Below, piece after piece: positions 15,466 to 17,763 of a stretch of 17,763 nucleotides of DNA. The notes beneath the pieces are model-generated. The model was not told the origin of the DNA and searched no databases. It saw nothing but the letters and a program-made list of their open reading frames with translations. The stretch lies in assembly GCA_002449915.1 (NCBI GenBank), contig DJXY01000011.1, forward strand, positions 1 through 17,763, read 5' to 3'. Each line of letters begins with the position of its first letter. The first letter of the stretch is position 1. The translations under genes and the position numbers were made by a program. The stretch is from Oribacterium sp. UBA6992. GTDB lineage: Bacteria; Bacillota; Clostridia; Lachnospirales; Lachnospiraceae.

Positions 15466-17199
15466 ATGGAAATCAAAAATATGCCGGAAGTAATGGCAGA
15501 CATCGCTGTTGACTTACAGGATCCTAACAGAATGCTGATCAGCGGACTTTTCCGTGAAACCGCAAAGGATGGCAGCAGGGAGCGTGAGTTCCTGACCTAT
15601 ATCCCGGAAAACACGCATAACGGACAGCCGTGCATTGTTGTGGCGATGCCATCCAGAAGTAATCCCGGGGAGGTTCTGGAAAAGACCGGTTTAAAGGCTT
15701 TTGCAGACGAGAGGAAGTATCTCATTCATCTGGTACCGGCAGCAGACAATGGCTGGCGTCTGGACGGTAGAGATGCAATGTTCCTTAACACGGTCTATGT
15801 AGCTGTCAACAGCCGCCGCTATTATGTAGCTCTTCAGGATAATATGTTTCTGCTTGGTCTTGGCGACGGAGCAGATGCAGCACAGCAGGCAGCAAAAAAC
15901 ATGGCAAGTGAATGGAGCGGACTCATTACCATCGGGGATTTGACGCTTGATCTGAGAGAGGATCATTCCACTGCGATGCAGGAGCAGGATCAGGGAAGTG
16001 GAGAGCTTAAAATCCAGGCAATGCGTGCCCAGCTTCCGGTATGGATGTTTGTTTCGGAACTGTCCGGTGCCAATGCAGGTACCGCCGAGTACTGGCGCGG
16101 AGAAAACAAGAATCTTCCGGAGCCCCTATCCGGACAAGGCGCGGATTATATCTGGATGCCATCCCCTGTCAGAGCACAGAGCGAAATCAATGAAGAGCAT
16201 ATTGCCGAGGTACGTGTGACCACAGGTACGACCGAGTGCATTCGCCAGACTCTGGAAACAGCGTGGTCCTACATTGGTCTTGCCAGACGCCACAGAGGCA
16301 TTGGTAAGAAATTCCTGAGATACAATAAGGATCCGCTTGCGCTCGGGGCGACATTGCATACCCTTGAGGTGAATGGGATGATGCGCAAGTGGTACGAGTA
16401 TGTACCGGAGACCTGCACCCCGGATCAGTCATGGCCGCTGGTTGTCGTAATGCATGGTCGTGGCGGTACTGCCGAAACCTTTTTTGAGATAAGCTGCATG
16501 TCTGTTGTCGCAAGAGAACGCCGCTTTATCGCGGTATTTCCGGAGGCAGGCATTTACCAGCAGTTCCAGGGCGGCTTGAGAAACATTCTCCTCTGGAGCG
16601 GCGAATACCAGGGAAAGCCCATTGATGATATCCAGTTTATCCGCGCAATGGTAGATGATGTCAGAGCACGAAATAAAGTGGATAACGGACGCATTTATGC
16701 CTGCGGTCAGTCCAGCGGCGGCATGATGACGGATCTGCTCAACAACTGTGCAAGTGATCTTTTTACGGCGACAGCCAGCTGGTCGGCACTGCGGGCGCCG
16801 AAGCGCATGAATGCAGAATTTCCGGAGACAAAGGACCCATGCCCAACTATGTATATTTTTGGAGAGCTGGATCCGTTGAATGCTTCTAAAACGCCTGATC
16901 CGGAATTTCCGTTTAATCTTACCGCGGAAATGAAAGAGCAGGTGCTTGGCAAGATGAAGCGTTATGGCTTAAAGCTTGAGGATGTGCAGATCTGGGATGA
17001 TTATCCAATTCACTGGGCAGCTTTCCCCAATGCGCAGGGTGTGCCTATGCTCGTCATCGGCATGGTGCATAACATGGCGCATGCCAATTATCCGGAGGAA
17101 AGCGGCATCAGCTACGACCAGTATCTGTGCGGTTTCCATAAGGACGCAGATGGAGCTCTCTACTGGAGAGGCAAAAAGGTGATTGTACCGGAGCAGTAA
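15466..17199 (+). CDS. PHB-depolymerase/feruloyl-esterase-type alpha/beta hydrolase with a degenerate N-terminal copy
   Basis: This is a predicted carboxylic-ester hydrolase of 577 residues without an evident signal peptide, so probably cytoplasmic. The C-terminal half (about 305-570) is an alpha/beta hydrolase of the PHB depolymerase esterase type: oxyanion-region MHGRGG (329-334), nucleophile elbow GQSSG (414-418, Ser416), likely acid Asp469 in FGELDP, and His535 or His539 as base. The N-terminal half aligns by eye to the C-terminal half (YIPEN with YVPET; IVVAM with LVVVM; a shared ADER/ARER run; SELSGANA with GELDPLNA). Its nucleophile position is Gly133, the acid position Ser200, and the His positions Gly254/Cys258, so it appears inactive. 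AGGA at 15455-15458 precedes the ATG. Neighbouring acid permease and dehydratase suggest an ester of an organic or sugar acid as substrate (inference). Confidence 0.82.
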   Translation: MEIKNMPEVMADIAVDLQDPNRMLISGLFRETAKDGSREREFLTYIPENTHNGQPCIVVAMPSRSNPGEVLEKTGLKAFADERKYLIHLVPAADNGWRLDGRDAMFLNTVYVAVNSRRYYVALQDNMFLLGLGDGADAAQQAAKNMASEWSGLITIGDLTLDLREDHSTAMQEQDQGSGELKIQAMRAQLPVWMFVSELSGANAGTAEYWRGENKNLPEPLSGQGADYIWMPSPVRAQSEINEEHIAEVRVTTGTTECIRQTLETAWSYIGLARRHRGIGKKFLRYNKDPLALGATLHTLEVNGMMRKWYEYVPETCTPDQSWPLVVVMHGRGGTAETFFEISCMSVVARERRFIAVFPEAGIYQQFQGGLRNILLWSGEYQGKPIDDIQFIRAMVDDVRARNKVDNGRIYACGQSSGGMMTDLLNNCASDLFTATASWSALRAPKRMNAEFPETKDPCPTMYIFGELDPLNASKTPDPEFPFNLTAEMKEQVLGKMKRYGLKLEDVQIWDDYPIHWAAFPNAQGVPMLVIGMVHNMAHANYPEESGISYDQYLCGFHKDADGALYWRGKKVIVPEQ

Positions 17200-17210
17200 A
17201 TTATAGCAGC

Positions 17211-17246
17211 AAGGGGGGGGTCGCACTATGGTGTGACACCCCTTTT
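17211..17246 (+). terminator. Rho-independent terminator after the esterase gene
   Basis: GTCGCAC (17220-17226) pairs with GTGTGAC (17231-17237) across a 4-nt loop. Outside it AAGGGG (17211-17216) can pair with CCCCTT (17239-17244), with extra G residues bulged. The T run is 17243-17246. The structure begins 12 nt after the stop codon. Confidence 0.7.
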
Positions 17247-17347
17247 GGTGTTCACCCGCCCGCATGACTTTTGGGTCACCGACAAGCTGCAGACTCGCCC
17301 AAGCTCACGCAAAAATGCACGTTATGAAATAACCTATACAACAGAAA

Positions 17348-17390
17348 CGGGCTGCCACATTAGAGGATTGTCATCTAGGTAGGCAGCCTG
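17348..17390 (+). ncRNA. Long irregular hairpin of unknown role
   Basis: CGGGCTGCC (17348-17356) pairs with GGCAGCCTG (17382-17390) over nine positions with one G-U. Inside a 4x4 internal loop, TAGA (17361-17364) pairs with TCTA (17374-17377), followed by a G/A mismatch, GA with TC, and a TTG loop. There is no T run after it, so it is not an ordinary terminator. No known RNA family was recognised. It may be part of a structured leader or small RNA upstream of ridA. Confidence 0.3.
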
Positions 17391-17612
17391 GTTAAGTGCA
17401 GAGTATGCAATGACATGCAGAAGCTGTGATCCGGATGCCTGTGGATGATTTTTGCCTGAACAAGCCATCGGCATACCATCAGTCTGTCAAAAACAGGGTA
17501 GCAGGAAAGCAGATTTGAGTGTAAAGTAGAGACAGGGTCATCCACCAGAATTTGCAGAAGCAGGTATGCTGAACTTGCATGTTTCGGATGGATCGCTAGA
17601 AGTATCATAAGG

Positions 17613-17629
17613 TTCATGTAATACATGAA
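17613..17629. promoter_or_regulatory. Perfect 8+8 palindrome, candidate operator of ridA
   Basis: TTCATGTA (17613-17620) and TACATGAA (17622-17629) are perfect inverted arms around a single A. The one-base centre rules out a hairpin, favouring a DNA site for a dimeric regulator. A TATCAT (17603-17608) just upstream could be a -10, though no good -35 accompanies it. The site lies 21 bp before the ridA ATG, suitable for repression. Confidence 0.5.
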
Positions 17630-17650
17630 AGATCACAGAAAGGAAACATT

Positions 17651-17763
17651 ATGAGCGTTATTTCTACAGAAAAAGCACCGGCAGCTATCGGACCATATTC
17701 ACAGGCCATTAAGGTTGGGAATTTTGTTTTTGCATCCGGCCAGATCCCGGTAGATCCGGCAAC
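17651..17763 (+). CDS. ridA: RidA-family enamine/imine deaminase, 3' truncated by the window edge
   Basis: RidA (YjgF/YER057c/UK114) proteins hydrolyse reactive enamine/imine intermediates, such as 2-aminoacrylate from PLP enzymes, to keto acids and ammonia. Only the first 37 codons are visible. They show the family N-terminus: [19 protein letters not shown], with GPYSQA diagnostic, then [18 protein letters not shown] (17639-17644) is 6 nt before the ATG. The catalytic arginine and C-terminal motif lie beyond the window, so activity cannot be assessed. A strong terminator about 400 bp upstream and a private operator candidate suggest separate transcription from the esterase gene. Confidence 0.9.
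   Translation, partial: MSVISTEKAPAAIGPYSQAIKVGNFVFASGQIPVDPA

Larger units (their letters stand above)
17247..17650. other. Gene-poor region of about 400 bp before ridA
   Basis: No coding sequence is supported here. One minus-strand open frame (17375-17626) has no ribosome site or recognisable protein content. Plus-strand frames are broken by stops at about the random rate. The region starts with GGTGTTCACC (17247-17256), a short palindrome, and GGGTCACC (17273-17280), both resembling part of the preceding terminator (GGTGTGACACC, 17230-17240). It contains the irregular hairpin at 17348-17390 and the palindrome at 17613-17629. It could be a long leader or ncRNA locus, or decayed sequence. 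Confidence 0.45.

Noticed and set aside
17398..17610. Possible decayed plus-strand gene in the gap before ridA
   Set aside because: One frame reads fairly protein-like but has two internal stops in about 70 codons, no better than chance, and matches no family I recognise.
17375..17626. Minus-strand open frame of 83 codons in the gap before ridA
   Set aside because: No ribosome site precedes its ATG and the product is not recognisable. Its first codons overlap the palindrome at 17613-17629.

Overview
The window looks like chromosomal DNA of a Gram-positive, Clostridia-type anaerobe, most likely Lachnospiraceae-like. The reasons are strong AGGAGG-type ribosome sites, a lipoprotein solute-binding protein with a Ser/Ala/Thr-rich linker, mixed base composition with AT-rich intergenic gaps, and protein families typical of gut Bacillota. 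No rRNA, tRNA, CRISPR array, insertion sequence or phage gene was seen. The taxonomic call is an inference, not a database result.

Layout. (1) 1-1550 is the 3' part of an acetolactate-synthase-type ThDP enzyme. (2) 1551-1884 is an AT-rich gap with a near-consensus promoter and, downstream of it, a structured leader containing an intrinsic-terminator-like hairpin. (3) 1885-10025 is a seven-gene plus-strand operon: family 5 solute-binding lipoprotein, two permeases and two ATPases of a dipeptide/oligopeptide (Dpp/Opp) ABC importer, an AbgB-like M20 amidohydrolase, and a cytidylate-kinase-like P-loop protein, closed by a good terminator at 10029-10055. (4) 10105-12120 is a RecQ helicase on the minus strand, converging on the operon. 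(5) 12342-17199 is a plus-strand catabolic locus: a full-length UxaA/GarD-family sugar-acid dehydratase, an SLC13-type carboxylate permease, and a large alpha/beta hydrolase with its own promoter, closed by a terminator at 17211-17246. (6) 17247-17650 is about 400 bp with no convincing gene, holding a long irregular hairpin and a palindromic operator candidate. (7) 17651 to the end is the start of a RidA-family gene.

Working model (inference). The first operon imports a peptide-like or N-acyl-amino-acid compound, and the M20 enzyme hydrolyses its amide bond inside the cell. The second locus takes up an organic or sugar acid and dehydrates it; the esterase could release that acid from an ester. 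RidA would deal with reactive enamine/imine intermediates of amino-acid metabolism, and the ThDP enzyme uses pyruvate.

The most interesting observations are: the esterase is an internal duplication whose N-terminal half has lost all three triad positions; the structured leader before the peptide operon could be a conditional attenuator; the UxaA homologue departs from the family's usual histidine motif; and RecQ lacks the usual winged-helix segment between its zinc site and HRDC domain but carries an extra C-terminal domain.
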